Origin: Lomentospora prolificans
Lineage: Eukaryota > Ascomycota > Sordariomycetes > Microascales > Microascaceae
Direction: 5' to 3'
Length of the DNA stretch: 64,000 bases
Assembly (NCBI GenBank): GCA_029532625.1
Contig: JARFXM010000004.1
Coordinates: 4,464,001-4,528,000, forward strand
Of the stretch, positions 1 to 11,945 are shown in pieces. The notes under the pieces are model-generated. The model made no database searches. It had not been told where the DNA came from and saw only the letters and a program-made list of their open reading frames with translations. Every line of letters starts with the position of its first letter. Within the stretch, counting starts at the first letter, position 1. Made by a program: the position numbers and the translations under genes.

Positions 1-1439
1 CCGGCGTCCTTCACGACTAGAACATAATCAGCAAAGGTCGGGCACTGTCTAAACACCTCGTTTTCGTCTTGACGCTTGGCCAATTATCTCATCTGTCAGT
101 TTACTACCAATCACTTGATATCCGGAGGCCATAGCAATAAGTGGAACCTGGTTGGGGAGTCTGAAATGGGGAAGGGTGGCGTGTTGGAAGCGTTTTGTTC
201 ATCTGTGCAGCGGCTGCTCTCTGATAAGATACCGCCTTGGATGAAAGAACGTCGCCTATTAATGTTTTGTTTCTCTCGGGAAGTGGACGTATAGATGGCG
301 TTGTTCCAAGGCTGCTGGCGAACAAAACATTGTGGCAAAGGTAGCATTTTCACTTGCATGCATATTCAAACTGGGGGATCTAATACCCAAGGCATCATCA
401 TCTTTTCGGTTCTTGTCGTTCTTTATTTTTCGGACCACACAAACAAAGGATAGGTGGGGTAGGTTAAAGGGGTTCATCTTATACGGATTGGCAGGAGGAT
501 GTTTTTGCTTTTTCTTTTCCTTATATTGCTTTCTTGATCTTGCCTTATGCTTTTACGTTGCGCGCAGGAAAGGAAAGGGGATATTTGGCTTGTACGTGGC
601 CAAGTCCTCGCTTGTTGTCTTTTTTTCTTGCTTGCTATACAAGTTTGATCTCCCTCTCTTTTACGTCGTCCGCTGGGGAGATTGACTGTACGATTACCGA
701 CTGAGAAGACTGAAGGGGGGGGAGAGGAAGAAGACTCACTGGATAGGAGCGGGCAACAACGAGATGGAACAGAAGAAAGGGTGGTCAACATTTGCCCCGA
801 ACGAGATACCCCATGGCGTCCGAGCCCTTTCCCCCGGCGCGCTCTTTTCTATACTTGCTTACTAAAAAGTCGATTCTCTGTCCCTTGCAAAGGGAGGCAC
901 GAGACTGAAAAAGAAGACAAGGAGAACAAAAAGGAAAAGGAAAAAGAAGACGCCTCCGCCTCCGAGGGAATCACAGGCCCGGAAAAGAAAAGTTCGCTGG
1001 AGGCGGAACGAGAAATTCAAACAGGGGGAAGGGGGCCGATGTCTTGTTGGATATGTATATCTTTGGGCTCTTGTTGTCACACACTTTATATCTCGAGCCC
1101 AAGCCCGCCCTGCCACACAACAATAACAATTAGTAGATAGTCACCCAAGGCGGATGAGAGAGCAGGAGTACTTGGGCGCGGGGAACCGCAGTCTAGGGAC
1201 ACTCCTTACTCTTTTGTCCTTCGCCGACATGTTAATTCAAACGGTTTAAATAATTGCCCCTTTGTCCCTTTGCAGCAATGTATAGGATCCTCAATACTTC
1301 TCAAGAAATCTTTTGCGCCGGCACTTGTCTGATATGTGGTTTAACCATCGTCGACGGGAGCAATATATGTGGAATAAATAAAAAAGCTCAAAGCACATTA
1401 GTATATCCCTCTCTTAGCCGCTTTTGGTTTCTCCCCAGT
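1..1439. other. Intergenic, no gene recognised
   Basis: I see no supported gene here. Several overlapping frames of 70-150 codons are open, but they have low-complexity translations and no recognisable domain or convincing splice pattern. A T-rich stretch lies around 480-660 and a purine-rich stretch around 900-1020. The right edge would hold the 3' UTR of the minus-strand F-box gene. Any gene to the left would begin outside the window. Confidence 0.5.
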
Positions 1440-2820
1440 TTACTCATCCTCATCGTCCTCCATATAGCCTTCCAATCCCTCGTCCTCCTCGTCTTCTTCC
1501 TCTTCATCGTCCTCTTCTTCCTCCAACACGGCATTGAGCATCCTCTGATACCTAACCTCTTTCCTGATGTGTTCAAGGTTCTCGTCTCCCTCGAAATCAG
1601 CATCGACATCCGAGTCATTCTCAGGATCGTACTCAAGATCCGAGTTATTAGGATCCCTACCGGCATTGCGCCGTAAGCTTCGCAGAGCCATCGGGTCGTC
1701 GGCCTCGAAGGTATTCCCAATGCGGTCCCTTAGGTCGCGCAGGGCCTGGAAACCGGGGTCGACCTCTACCATGTCTTTGCATCGGAGGTAGAGCGCGTAC
1801 GCTTCTTTGAGGGGCCAGGTAGTCACGTCGATAAGATCCGAAGAGCCGTAGACGAAGAATTCGTTGACTTTTGGCCCGGAAATCTGGCCTAATGCGATCT
1901 CCAAGGAGTCCTGTGAATTGCGTTCGTTAGATATTGGGCGATTTCAGCTGATCGAGATTTGGAACCACAAGGAACATACCCGACCATCATCGTCCCTGTC
2001 ATGGTAAACATGAGCACCGCTCGTAAAAAGCCAAAAGGCCAGCCGCTCGTCGTCTTCGCTCCAGGGTGCCTTCAAGTATCCATTTTTCATTGTAATTCCC
2101 GGCTCCACATCCTGGCGGCTCCTGAGCTGACTCCAGCCGAGCACCTGGCCGCGAACGCCGCGTTTTGCAGCCTGGTAGTCGTGCTCGAAACAAGCTACGG
2201 CGTTAAAGACGTGGCCAGCACCCGCTCGGCAATGCTCTTCGCAGCCCGGCTGAGGATCGGGGCACATCTGGCAGTGTATGACACTAGTGCCGCTCTTTGG
2301 TCGAGTTTCATCGAACCAGATCTGCTGGGCCTTTAGAATCATACGAGCGGTGAAGAACTTCTGCTCCATTAGTAGGTTCTATGAAAAGCGTCAGTGTCCA
2401 GCGTTCCATTGGGTGTCGAATTGGCCATACTTGGGAGTGGTATATTGGCCAACGGTCATCATCCGGGTCTAGCGGCGAGGACGTGTCCGCCACATCTGCG
2501 CGCCTCGAGGAGTCAAAGTACCTCGACCAGGTGGGACCAAAGGCTTTGACAGCGAGCTGGGTTGCGCAGTAATCGTTGTTGAGCAAGCTTCTTAGATAGT
2601 GGTTGCAAAAGACGAGATTATAGTTGGTGCTGTGGATGAAGACCTGGACTATGAGCTCTGGAGGAAGACGCTCTAGGAGAGACCTCCTTCTGGATCGAGA
2701 TCGCTCTGTTCTCCGCCTCTTCCTCTCTTCATAGAGAACTCGGTCACTGGGGGCAGGAGTGCTTGTCTTGGCAGCACCACCCCTCTTACCTCTAATATGT
2801 ATAGGGGTGAGGGGAGGCAT
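1440..2820 (-). CDS. F-box-like protein with acidic C-terminal tail
   Basis: Three exons on the minus strand: 2820-2431, 2378-1980 and 1910-1440, giving 419 aa. Intron 1 (2379-2430, 52 bp) has a GTATGG donor, a CTGAC branch site and a CATAG acceptor. Intron 2 (1911-1979) has a GTATGT donor, a CTAAC branch site and a CACAG acceptor. Both are in phase 0. After a basic Arg-rich stretch (about residues 31-46), residues about 48-90 read like an F-box: SLLERLPPELIVQVF, followed by a helical segment. The middle exon has many Cys and His residues (CQMCPDPQPGCEEHC), as is common in fungal F-box proteins of unknown target. The last about 25 residues are almost all Glu/Asp. F-box proteins normally bind Skp1 and bring substrates to an SCF ubiquitin ligase; that role is inferred, and the substrate is unknown. 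The frame stays open upstream to 2874, but only through a TTG codon, so the ATG at 2820 was chosen. Confidence 0.72.
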
Positions 2821-3698
2821 TGGGTAAATGGTGACATAGGGATTGTTTAGGTTAGGGGAAGTGCAATTGAACAAATGTATCTAGATAGTGGTGAATTTTT
2901 GGGAAGAAGTCAATGATCATTACAATTCATATCAGGAGCCAAGGAATGGAGCCCTTGGACAACACCTAGGATCATTTAGAATCCATAGTATAAGTTTAAG
3001 CTTCAGTTGATCTACCCTTCAGAGGGGACTTCCAAGGGCTCACTTGGAAGTTCTAGGGCTTCTTGCTGTGCTGGCTCTGTTCAAGGTTCCCACAATGCCT
3101 GCTGGCTAATAAGCTCTAGTGGGTATGAAATAATAGGTAGGCCAGTGCTGACAAGGTGAAGACAGATCAATTGATAGGTCCATTTAGAATTTAAATTTTG
3201 TCTTTGAAATAGCCCAACTCATGTGAGCCAAATTTTCCCCAGAAGAGGAAGGCAGGACTATTTGGCCTTCTACAGACATATAGAGCTTCATTGATATACT
3301 TCCTTCCCTTGGCTCTTCGGACCGTCTGCCCTGTTCCTTCCCCATCCAGGTACTACTTGTACAATCCTTTCCAGAGGGCAAGAGCGATGATGATGATGCA
3401 GTGTGGTGTAGGGTGGGTCCGTAAAATCCAGAAGAGATCGCCGGTTGGTCCGTGCGTAAAATTTCTCCTCTGCCTTTTCTGACGACACCCAACGTTCGCG
3501 AAGACGCATTGCAGCTTCCCGGACGATTTTTACCACTCGGACGGGAAATGCAGAGCATCAAGGCCGCGTTCCCTTGATAGCGGCTCTCCGTGTTTCGGTA
3601 ACCACCCACGATAGTTTCGATACGCCTGTCATAAATACCCACTCGCCGTTGCACCACATTCGTTGCTCAACGTCATTCGAAGCGAATGGACGCTTGCA
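2821..3698. promoter_or_regulatory. Divergent intergenic region between F-box gene and MRS2
   Basis: This 0.88-kb spacer separates the divergent starts of the F-box gene (-) and MRS2 (+), so both promoters should lie here. A 157-codon minus-strand frame (3184-3657) is open but starts at GTG, overlaps the MRS2 upstream region and has no recognisable domain. I do not call it a gene. No specific regulatory motif was identified. Confidence 0.45.
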
Positions 3699-5477
3699 AT
3701 GTCTCAAGCTTTGCGCTTCCCTGTGCCATCCCGCAGCCTCCTCCGATTCCTCCGCGCGCAAACAGAAGGTACGGCGGCAGTAGGCTCGCTATGCCGCTTA
3801 CACTTCAGTCCACCGCCTAGGCCCGCGTCGTTGCCTGCCACAACGACGACCGCGACCGCAACCGTGACCGTGACTCCCTCGTCTCGAAGGCCATTTTCGC
3901 ATACGCGCATCGCTCCACGTTTCGGCAGCAGCGACTTCTCTCGTAGCTTGCCACGAGGCCCCCTTATCGATAGTTCCTTGCGCTCGACTATACGATACTC
4001 TAGCGTTTCGAGCTCTACCGTTATACAGAAAGCTTCCCTCAAAACTTCTGCCCTTCGCAATGATGAATTCGGCGACCGCCCTACCCCCGAGCCGCGTACC
4101 CTTACGTGGCAAGAAAGGCTTTGGGGGAGTTCCGGCCCGCAAGGAGACAAGCAGCTGAAGCCTGATGACTTGCCCGGCCGTGGCGATATCGATAGCGATG
4201 CGATGCTCCGCCGAACCCTCTCCGCCAAGGCGGCTCTCGAGCCACGGCTACGGTGCACCGAGGTTGATGAGAATGGAGAGACGACGATTACCGATGGCGA
4301 ATTCAAAAAGACAGAGTTAATTGCGAAGGTGAGTTGCGCCTTTATCTCTGGTGTCTGTAGAGTATATCCTAACCTACTAACCTACCTCCATCCAGTACGG
4401 TCTTTTGCCCCGTGATCTGCGCAAAATCGATTCGTCGAATCTACCTCATATTCTTATCCGCCCATCGGCCATTCTCCTTAACCTCCTCCATCTCAAGGTC
4501 TTGATAAAGCATGACCGCGTTCTCCTCTTCGACGTCTTCGGCTCCAAGACCTCTTATCCGCAGTCGGCTTTCTTGTACGATTTACAAGCCAAGCTCCGGC
4601 AGATGAACGCACCAGGGGTCGGGGGACTTCCCTACGAGTTCCGCGCCCTCGAAGCCGTCTTGACTTCTGTAACATCCGAGCTCGAGGCTGACTTCGAAGC
4701 TGTTCGAGATCCCGTTATCCGGGTCCTTAGCGAACTTGAAGACGATATCGACCGTCAGAAGCTTCGCATTCTTTTGATCTTGTCCAAGAGAGTCAGCACG
4801 TTCGAACAGAAGGCAAAACTTGTCCGCGATGCCATCGATGAACTGCTTGAAGCAGATGATGATCTTGCCGACATGTACCTGACAGAGAAAGCTCATGATT
4901 TATATCGCGGCGTCGAGGACCACACAGAAGTCGAAATTCTTCTGGAATCCTATCACAAGATATGTGATGAAATTGCGCAGGAGGCTGGAAATCTGGTATC
5001 TAGTATCAGAAATACCGAGGAAATGTATGTCCACCATCCAGCGCGATCAACTCGAGTAGAGACTAACGCTAGCTGCATAGTATCCGAGCTATTCTCGATG
5101 CCAATCGAAACGCCCTCATGTTGCTAGACCTCAAGTTCAGCATTGGTACCCTGGGGCTAGCCATGGGAACGTTCTTGGCGGGTCTCTACGGAATGAACCT
5201 GGAAAACTTCATCGAAGAGACCAACTGGGGATTCGGCGGCGTCACGGGCATCTCCATACTCTTCTCCCTTATCGTCTGTTGGTACGGCCTAGTCAAGCTC
5301 CGCAAGGTCCAGCGTATCAAGATGATGGGTGATGAGCGTGCTACCTTGCCTCGCCCCCACCAACCCTGCCTTAGCCAGCCGGGCGCAGATAGTATGCTCG
5401 ACCCTAGGAGCCGCGAGAGGATGAGGAGAATGATTACCCAGAAACAGACCCCAAAACCGAAGAGGTGGTTGTGGTAA
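3699..5477 (+). CDS. MRS2: Mitochondrial inner-membrane magnesium transporter MRS2/LPE10
   Basis: Three exons: 3699-4328, 4396-5024 and 5081-5477, giving 551 aa. Intron 1 is 67 bp (AAG|GTGAGT...CCAG). Intron 2 is 56 bp (GTATGT, ACTAAC branch site, CATAG). Splicing joins the conserved stretch NTEEIIRAILDANRN across exons 2 and 3. This is a CorA/Mrs2-family Mg2+ channel that brings Mg2+ into the mitochondrial matrix as a homopentamer. Evidence: an Arg/Ser/Thr-rich N-terminus fitting a mitochondrial presequence; long acidic alpha-helical segments in the middle (about residues 270-400); then a first transmembrane helix ending in the diagnostic YGMN (Gly-Met-Asn at residues 457-459), followed by NLENFIEET and a second helix. 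The C-terminus is basic. An in-frame TTG lies 12 codons upstream, but the ATG at 3699 is the first true ATG. The family assignment is secure. Separating MRS2 from its paralogue LPE10 would need a tree. Confidence 0.95.
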
Positions 5478-6377
5478 TCGAAAGGCGCGGGGGAGATATG
5501 CAGTACGCTCCAGCCTGTTCAGCTAGGTTTTGCTCAACCGGCCTACTGTTTTACTAGATCACTTGTACTGCAAAGGATTAGCACCTACCACACTGCATAT
5601 AGATGGCGTTATTCGGCTGCACCGGGCGAGGAATCTTTCGACTTGCGGCTTCTCGGGCATTTGCTTTTTTTTTTTTTCCCACTTTCCACTCTTCTCTTCT
5701 TCTCGCCTATTCCTTTCTTCATTATTCCTGTTACCGATGGCCTTGAGGCAGGGTGGAGGTATTGACAGGCGATGTCTGGTCTGATAGTTCTGCGAGATTG
5801 TGTTGGTGGATACTGAAGGAGAAAATACCCGTATAGATGGAGACCAGGTTATGTAGGATTTAGAGACTTAATGATAGATGTACACCAGTCATTGTACTTT
5901 ATAGGGGAGCTCCTTCTCGTTTGATGTATTGAAGCCAGATCCCTCAAATAACCGTCACGTCACCGATGATGAGCATTGATACGAGGGCAGGAGCGGTGTG
6001 CTCCGAGGATGAGCTGAGGGTCGAGCTCGGAAGGAAAATAAAAAGACGAGAGAAGGAGCTAGCCTCGAGGCTATATCCACGTCCTTATATGAGACTTCTC
6101 CAATGACCAATTCTCTACTTCCCTTCTTCAATTGACACCTCGCTCGGCTTTTCACCTGATAATCATCCTCACCTAGTTTATCCATAACGAAGTCGTTTAT
6201 ACTCGCTCTCGGTGAATGCTATATCTACAAACCTCATTGCCCTGTTGCTACTTAGAAGACCGACTTCTCGCCACCTACTTCCAGCTCTCAAGCCATTAAT
6301 ACTCGGAAGGCCTCCAAGTGCCCACCTGAGTCGAATAAGGAGTTCGCTGCTCGCTCACCCGCAAAAAGACTAACAGA
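5478..6377. other. Intergenic, 3' flank of MRS2 and upstream of small peptide gene
   Basis: A T-rich stretch at about 5665-5740 follows MRS2. No gene is supported on either strand. A 76-codon minus-strand frame at 5955-6185 starts with ATG but has no recognisable features. The last about 250 bp are pyrimidine-rich on the plus strand, as expected for a fungal leader ahead of the small gene at 6378. Confidence 0.4.
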
Positions 6378-6648
6378 ATGGATGACTTCATAGCTCGGGT
6401 ACCGATTCCTTTTCTCTCCACATCCTTCACCCCATAAAGAACGGATACTGACACCTACGAAGCTCAAAGCAATCCTCGACTCCGTCGGGGAGTTCTTAAA
6501 CTCTTTGCGTGATAGGCTTTCGGACTTGGTCAATGGGTTAAGAGGAGTTACAGACTCCACGCTCGATTTTATCGGGAGCCTTATCAAATCCGCTTCAAGG
6601 GGTATCGGCCACACTCTAAGAAGTGTTAGAAACATTCTCGGAGGGTGA
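6378..6648 (+). CDS. Small two-exon gene for a 68-aa amphipathic helical protein
   Basis: Exons 6378-6398 and 6463-6648 encode 68 aa. The 64-bp intron has a CGG|GTACCG donor, an ATACTGACAC branch site and an ACGAAG acceptor, in phase 0. The ATG has A at -3 and G at +4, a good start context. The peptide begins MDDFIARLKAILDSVGEF and continues with regularly spaced Leu/Ile/Val/Phe between charged and small residues, so almost the whole chain could form amphipathic helices. It ends in a basic segment and NILGG. There is no signal peptide and no Cys. I do not recognise the family. A longer antisense frame (6288-6803) is less convincing, with no ATG-supported domain. What supports a real gene is the periodic hydrophobicity together with a canonical intron and start. 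No homology evidence is available, so the call is tentative. Confidence 0.5.
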
Positions 6649-6893
6649 CGGCCACAACTAAACTTGCCGATGTCGACGGAATACGGAACGAAATAGGCGG
6701 TGGCGTTCTCTTGGGATAGCGCTGGTGTTGGGAGACAGAATGTGAACTCTAGAAGAGGCCCTTGGCCGAAGTGGGTCGTGCAAATTGCTACCAAGTACCC
6801 CATATCCTATATCCTACATCCCTTCACCAAATAGTAATAATAGTACATCATAAAGTCATATTTCTTGTCATACATTAGCTTGCAACATCCTTC

Positions 6894-9865
6894 TCAATTG
6901 TTGCCTCCGCCTCCTGTCATTACGACGTTCCTATTGAAGAAACCATAGATCATTCTTGCCGGCTCCCCTCCCACCAGAGGCTCAAGCTCCTTAGTGTCCA
7001 TGTTGGCCACTTGCCTAACATTTTTCGTCTTGTGAATAAGCGTCCCTATGTTGGTCGGCGTCACACCAGGGACCGTCGCTAACATATCCTGCGGCGTCTG
7101 GTTGAACACCTGCTCCTCCACACCGCTTCCCGCGCCCTTCTCGAGACCCGCGCGTACGGCAGCGATGGGATCCGGCTCATGCTCCTGCTTCTTGAGGGAC
7201 TCAAATATTTCAGCCGTCTGGTACGGCGAGCTCGACCAGATGATGCGCAGCTTCGGGAAAGCAAGAGTCAACAGAACAATCTTGGACTGCAAGTCAGACG
7301 CGACGTTGGAAGGCGCAACACTGCTCAAGCTCCCAGAAAGATCCGCAAACGGCTCGAGCGTGAAGCTCTTGTTCTGGTCGAACTCGATCAGCAGCATGGG
7401 ATTCCTGTAGTGCTGGAACATGGTTTCCGCCTGCGTGTACAGGCGGCCGTCCCGGAAGGAGGAGATGAGATCGCTGACGGACTTGCGCTCGACGCAGATG
7501 TTGGGGGAGAGGACGTAGTCTGCAACAGTAAGCATGCAGGGCACGATGGTGATGCTGCGGCCGTGGAGGAGGGAGGGAAGGGAGGAGCGGAACTCGCGGA
7601 CGTCGACGACGACGCGGGGCGGTTGGGCTGTCGCGACGAGGCGGCCGCCTCCGGCTATGCGGGTGTTAATGGTGCGGAGGAAGGCTTCCTGGGGATCTTC
7701 GGAGCCGGGCTCGACGGTCATCACGAGGGACATACTCGCCCTTTCTTTGATGACCTTTGTGAAGGAGTCCTTCTCGCGTCGGACAGCAGAGAGATATCGC
7801 TGTTCTTCGACAGAGCCGCCGTAGTACATGAAATACACTCTCACATTCCGGTCGTTATGCGAGGACCTATACACCTCAACGCGGCGGATGAATGCTGCGT
7901 CGGGTTCATACATAATGATGTATCTCGGCCGTACTTCCTCGAGCACGTGCTCGTCCTGGTCACCATCGTAAGCGTGAACAACAACGAGGTCTCGCATCTC
8001 ATAAAGTTGGTAGTATTCCTCCATGTCCTTCAGCGCATCGACCACCACATCCGCACGCTCCTCCGCTTCTTCCTCTATCACGGGCACCTCGGACATGAGC
8101 TCCGCCATCTCGCCGGGTTGCTCAAAGTACTGTGCGATGCTACCGTTGTCAGTGCGGCCTGCATGTGCTCCTACGCTGCCTCCGCCACGGACTCTTCTTC
8201 GCTTGTTCGCTGGTGCCCTGCTCTTAGTTCCCAACCGGGGGTCCGTCGCGCCATTGAGCGCCTTTTGGTTCTCACTGAAGAGGGCGGCGTTCACCTGGGC
8301 GAATTGCCGTTTCCATCTAAGATAGTTTCGTAGCTTTCGCCGCATCATAAAGCTTGCCGAAGGCTTATAACGTTCCTCAGCTTCTTCATCCGGATTGGTA
8401 GAGTTGTTCTCTACCCTTGGTTTGATATGCATGGTTTGCAGGTAATCTCGCAGCTGACGACATATGTCCGTGTCCGAGCACATGATGAGAATCGTGCCGT
8501 TCGAGTCATCCCTTGTGGGAGGCTCGAAATACAAATCGCGGTCGATCTCTTCCAGCACCTCTGCGAGGACGTTCCACTTGGGTAGCTCTTCCAGCACGGG
8601 TCGTAGAGCATCAATGTTCCCGCCAGAGGATGCCGCAGCATGCCTTCCAGCCGCAGCATAAACTCGCTTTCGAGCCGATGCGAATATCGTCTCTGCTGCG
8701 TCGAGAAAGAGCCAAGGAGATTCGCTCGCCCTGGTGGAGCCCGGAGCCGGTGCATGGGCCGCGTGTATTGTATCGAGGTGCTGTAGGAAGGATACAGAGT
8801 CGAATGATAGCAAGGAATGAAGCATGCCGCGGAGGACGGTAAGATCATTAACAATCTGGCGTGTCTTCCAGCTTATCCTATGCCAGTTGGGCTCAAGCTG
8901 TCGGCGAACCATGACGTCGAAATTCTTGAGTAGGGCACTGTCAATGTTCCAGTCATCCATCTCTAGTCCTGTATTGCCTTTTTTGAGCTCCTGAATACTG
9001 ATTTCGACACACTCGAGAATAGCATTCTGTATGTCAGTCATGGCATCCGTCATGGGGACTTCAAGCTCGATCACTTCGGCTTTCTTTTTCCTCCCCTCGA
9101 GCGACTGAGCAACAGTAATGTGAAATCTAGGCCATAGTGACGCCTTTCTCAGGAAAAGGTTCCTCATCATAGTAGCTAAGGGCGAAAACCCGGTAGCGAA
9201 AGGGTCTGGGTTATCCGAAAAGGCCTTCAGGAATCCCACTTTGTTTTTTTGCCTGTAGATTCTTAAGATGAACGCCTCTAACGACGTGGCAACGACTTTA
9301 TCAGCGTGGAGGACCACGACACCGGTTACTGACTCAGGCGGCAGCAAGCTCGTCAACATGTCGACGACGAGGATGCGTGAGGTGATGCTGAAGATGCCCC
9401 CCTTGGAGTACATCTTCTCGCGTGCTCCCACGCTCGTGAAGTCGGTATTCACAACTGTCAGGCCCCGCGCCTTCGGGGCCATGCTGATGGCGGCATGCTC
9501 AGCAAGTGCCTCGCCAACCCAACCATTCTCCCTCTCGGTGGCACCAATGATGAGGATCAAGTTATTCCCCGCTACATCATACGAGTGAAGGAGGTTAGTG
9601 ACCAGGCGCATGACACCCAGACCCCGCGCGAGAACCACAAGCTCATCTTCGGCTCGGAGTTCCTGAAAGAGCGCTTGTTGGTATTCCTAGAGGCAAAATC
9701 GTTAGCAAAGCAATGGCCCACCACAGCACAGTCCGATAGGCCTCAACACGAGAGGAACCCCCGGTTGATTACTGATAGAAAATAAAGCGGGATAAGGTGA
9801 ATAAAGGCGGGTGATACCAATGGGAGTGAGAGCTTCACCGGCTGAGGGGTGCTCGGCGTCGCCAT
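6894..9865 (-). CDS. RAD1: DNA repair endonuclease RAD1/XPF (ERCC4 family)
   Basis: Two exons on the minus strand: 9865-9818 (16 codons) and 9686-6894, giving 946 aa. The 131-bp intron runs from TTG|GTATCA to GCTAACG...CCTCTAG in phase 0, and restores the conserved start LPLEYQQALFQELRAEDELV. XPF (mus-38 in Neurospora) forms a heterodimer with ERCC1/Rad10 and cuts the 5' side of bubble and flap structures in nucleotide-excision repair, interstrand cross-link repair and single-strand annealing. Residues about 1-600 form the inactive helicase-like half. The ERCC4 nuclease motif VERKSVSDL is at about 748-756, with the catalytic ERK-x3-D intact. Tandem helix-hairpin-helix elements lie near the C-terminus (about 878-940; TVPGVTPTNI). 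Basic nuclear-localisation-like residues (KRRRVRGG) lie mid-protein. Length and motifs match a full, functional XPF. The 384-codon plus-strand frame at 7179-8333 is its shadow. Confidence 0.97.
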
Positions 9866-11429
9866 CTTGGGTGCGTGCGGGTCAAGCTGATACGCTAGCA
9901 AGACGGACGCCTCGAGTGCTCAGTGGCGTTCACGCTTGGCGACGTATCAAGCGCCCGAGGAAGCGGCTTGAACGGATAGCAACCAGCTTCGTGGTGGATC
10001 CACCGGAAATTGCTGGGGCAAACTATTGGCAGATCTAGTATGTCGTTGGGACGTGTGCTGAACCTTAGCAATTTGAGATGTGTTGCTGTGCTCGGTTCAT
10101 TAAGTTGAATGGTGAAATAGAGCTGTGTCCGAGTCAGTAGGGAATTGGGAATGACCAAAGCAGATATGTATTTAGGGAGGCTTCTTGATTAACGAGGGAT
10201 TTGCCTTCCAGTAACCTGATCTATGGCATCTTGTAACTTATGCCACCTTCAAGACTAAACCAAGGGAGTCTTAAACCAATTGGTTTCGCGCATATATCAT
10301 AATCCCTTTAGTCTCGTGTTCCAAGCAGGCGTAGTGCAGAGATGCCAAGTTGCTACTTGTCAATCGCGCAACGCCCACACGCAGCAGCGCTCACTAACAC
10401 CGGCCAAGGGTCCGCGGCGACTGTCTCCAGGCTTCACTAGGAAGACGAGCGATTGGGATTGGAGCTTAAACATCAGGGCCATCTCTTGGCATGGAAATCC
10501 AAGGTGCAGCGGTGTCATTGCAAGGATATCTCGCTAGCATGAAGCTAGGCAGGGCCACAGCTAGTCCCCGCCAGGCACAGTCCTCGAAGGTGTTGGCATA
10601 CCTCTCTTGCCGTAGACTCCCGAGCGCCACTGAGGGAAAATACAAGTCAACTACCGGGCTGAGGTGCATGCATATGCACAGCACCATCTACTGGCTCTTT
10701 GGTTGATCCAGTCAACTTGCACGTTAATCGTGGAGAGTGTGGTGCACACCGAACCAAGTCCGATCTTAGGGGGAAAGGCCACGTCCAACACGGCCAACCG
10801 ACTACCTACTCGCAGATTTCTACGGCGGGATAAAGCCCACGATTGTCGCACAGGATGTCGGCCTAGAGCCGCAACGCGTACGGACTATTCCGTTTTGTGT
10901 AGCCGTCGGCATCCTCCGATATTCTGCAATCAACCCGATGCACTCAATGCGGCCGGCCCCACCTGTTTCCAGTAGCCGTGGATGGATATCAACTCGGGTT
11001 GTAGCAGAGTCGTGGGACATGCGCAGAGTCCATCACAGCTTCTAGAATAATCTTGGATTATCAACTCTAAGAAGCCTCTGAACATAAGCCAATTGCCCGG
11101 AATAAAGGCCCTCTTTTCCTTTATACTGTTTAAGAAATGAGAGTGGAGATGTGCCAGCTAGCATCGATAATACGTCCCTGGACGCAGAAGAAACTACTGC
11201 CTACTTAAAACTGTTTTACCCAAAATCGCCATAGTGGGAACACCAGCATCAATGCTTTGTGGGGGAAATAAGAGATTTTACAATAGAGTGCATCGGAGAA
11301 ATCCTCCCATAAAGGGGCTTCGACGTAGGTGTGGTACAGAATTTGTGCTTGGGCTTGTTGCTCCAAGTCTGAAGCTTAGTCCGGTAGTCGCATATCTTGA
11401 CGACGCCGAGACCACCAAGGCCGGAGAAG
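9866..11429. other. Intergenic, RAD1 upstream region
   Basis: The first few hundred bases must hold the RAD1 promoter. Beyond that I see only short frames without recognisable domains or consistent splicing. No tRNA, repeat or mobile-element signature was recognised. Confidence 0.4.
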
Positions 11430-11945
11430 CTACAGATCTTGCTCATCCTTAAAGTAGTTGGACGAGATGATTGGACATGGCTGCAACGATCCAACGGAGC
11501 GATCATATTTGGCATTTGCTGGACGGTTTCGCACACTTCCAGTGATACCATATCAGTCGTCTCCCGCGTCAGCGTGTAGGAATTTGGTAATGCTGCAGAC
11601 TTTCTGTTTTGTTGGGGGATGCCTAAGCCCTGCGACGTTGTAAATCGGTGATCCGGGGCAGAAAACCGCGTAGGTGGGTGGGCGGTAGTAGCCGGGAGGG
11701 AGCGCGGCGAGGGATTCGTCGCCCGTGGCGATAGAGATGACCGCATGCTTGGTTGGAAATTTGTTCCAGGGCTGGGGCCATCTGCCATGAGCTATTTGCG
11801 TGAATTGGCTAGTTAGTTGACAACCTGTAGGGCCTAGCAAAGAAATGAGAATTAATTCCATGTAGGCTACGGGACGGATACGACTTTGGTATCTGCCTCT
11901 TGCAATCGTTCCCCAAAATGGCGAGCGTACAGATAATGGTGGCAT
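11430..11945 (-). pseudogene. Possible decayed or unsolved secreted-type gene
   Basis: A minus-strand frame starting at the ATG at 11945 reads through a plausible protein: a Pro/Tyr-rich segment LPPGYYRPPTYAVFCPGSP and spaced Cys residues. It meets TGA at 11555-11553, and the same frame then stays open to a TAG at 11432-11430 with protein-like composition. A single CGA-to-TGA change, or an intron I could not place, would explain this. No family is recognised. Overlapping alternative frames of similar length exist (11249-11788 on the same strand), so coding status is uncertain. Confidence 0.22.

Noticed and set aside
3184..3657. 157-codon minus-strand frame upstream of MRS2
   Set aside because: It starts at GTG, overlaps the MRS2 promoter region and has no domain or intron structure.
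6288..6803. 171-codon minus-strand frame
   Set aside because: It overlaps the small spliced gene on the plus strand, which has better start and splice signals; the translation has no recognisable features.
7179..8333. 384-codon plus-strand open frame
   Set aside because: It is fully antisense to the RAD1/XPF exon, which has intact nuclease and HhH motifs; the translation has no domain and is a codon-bias shadow.
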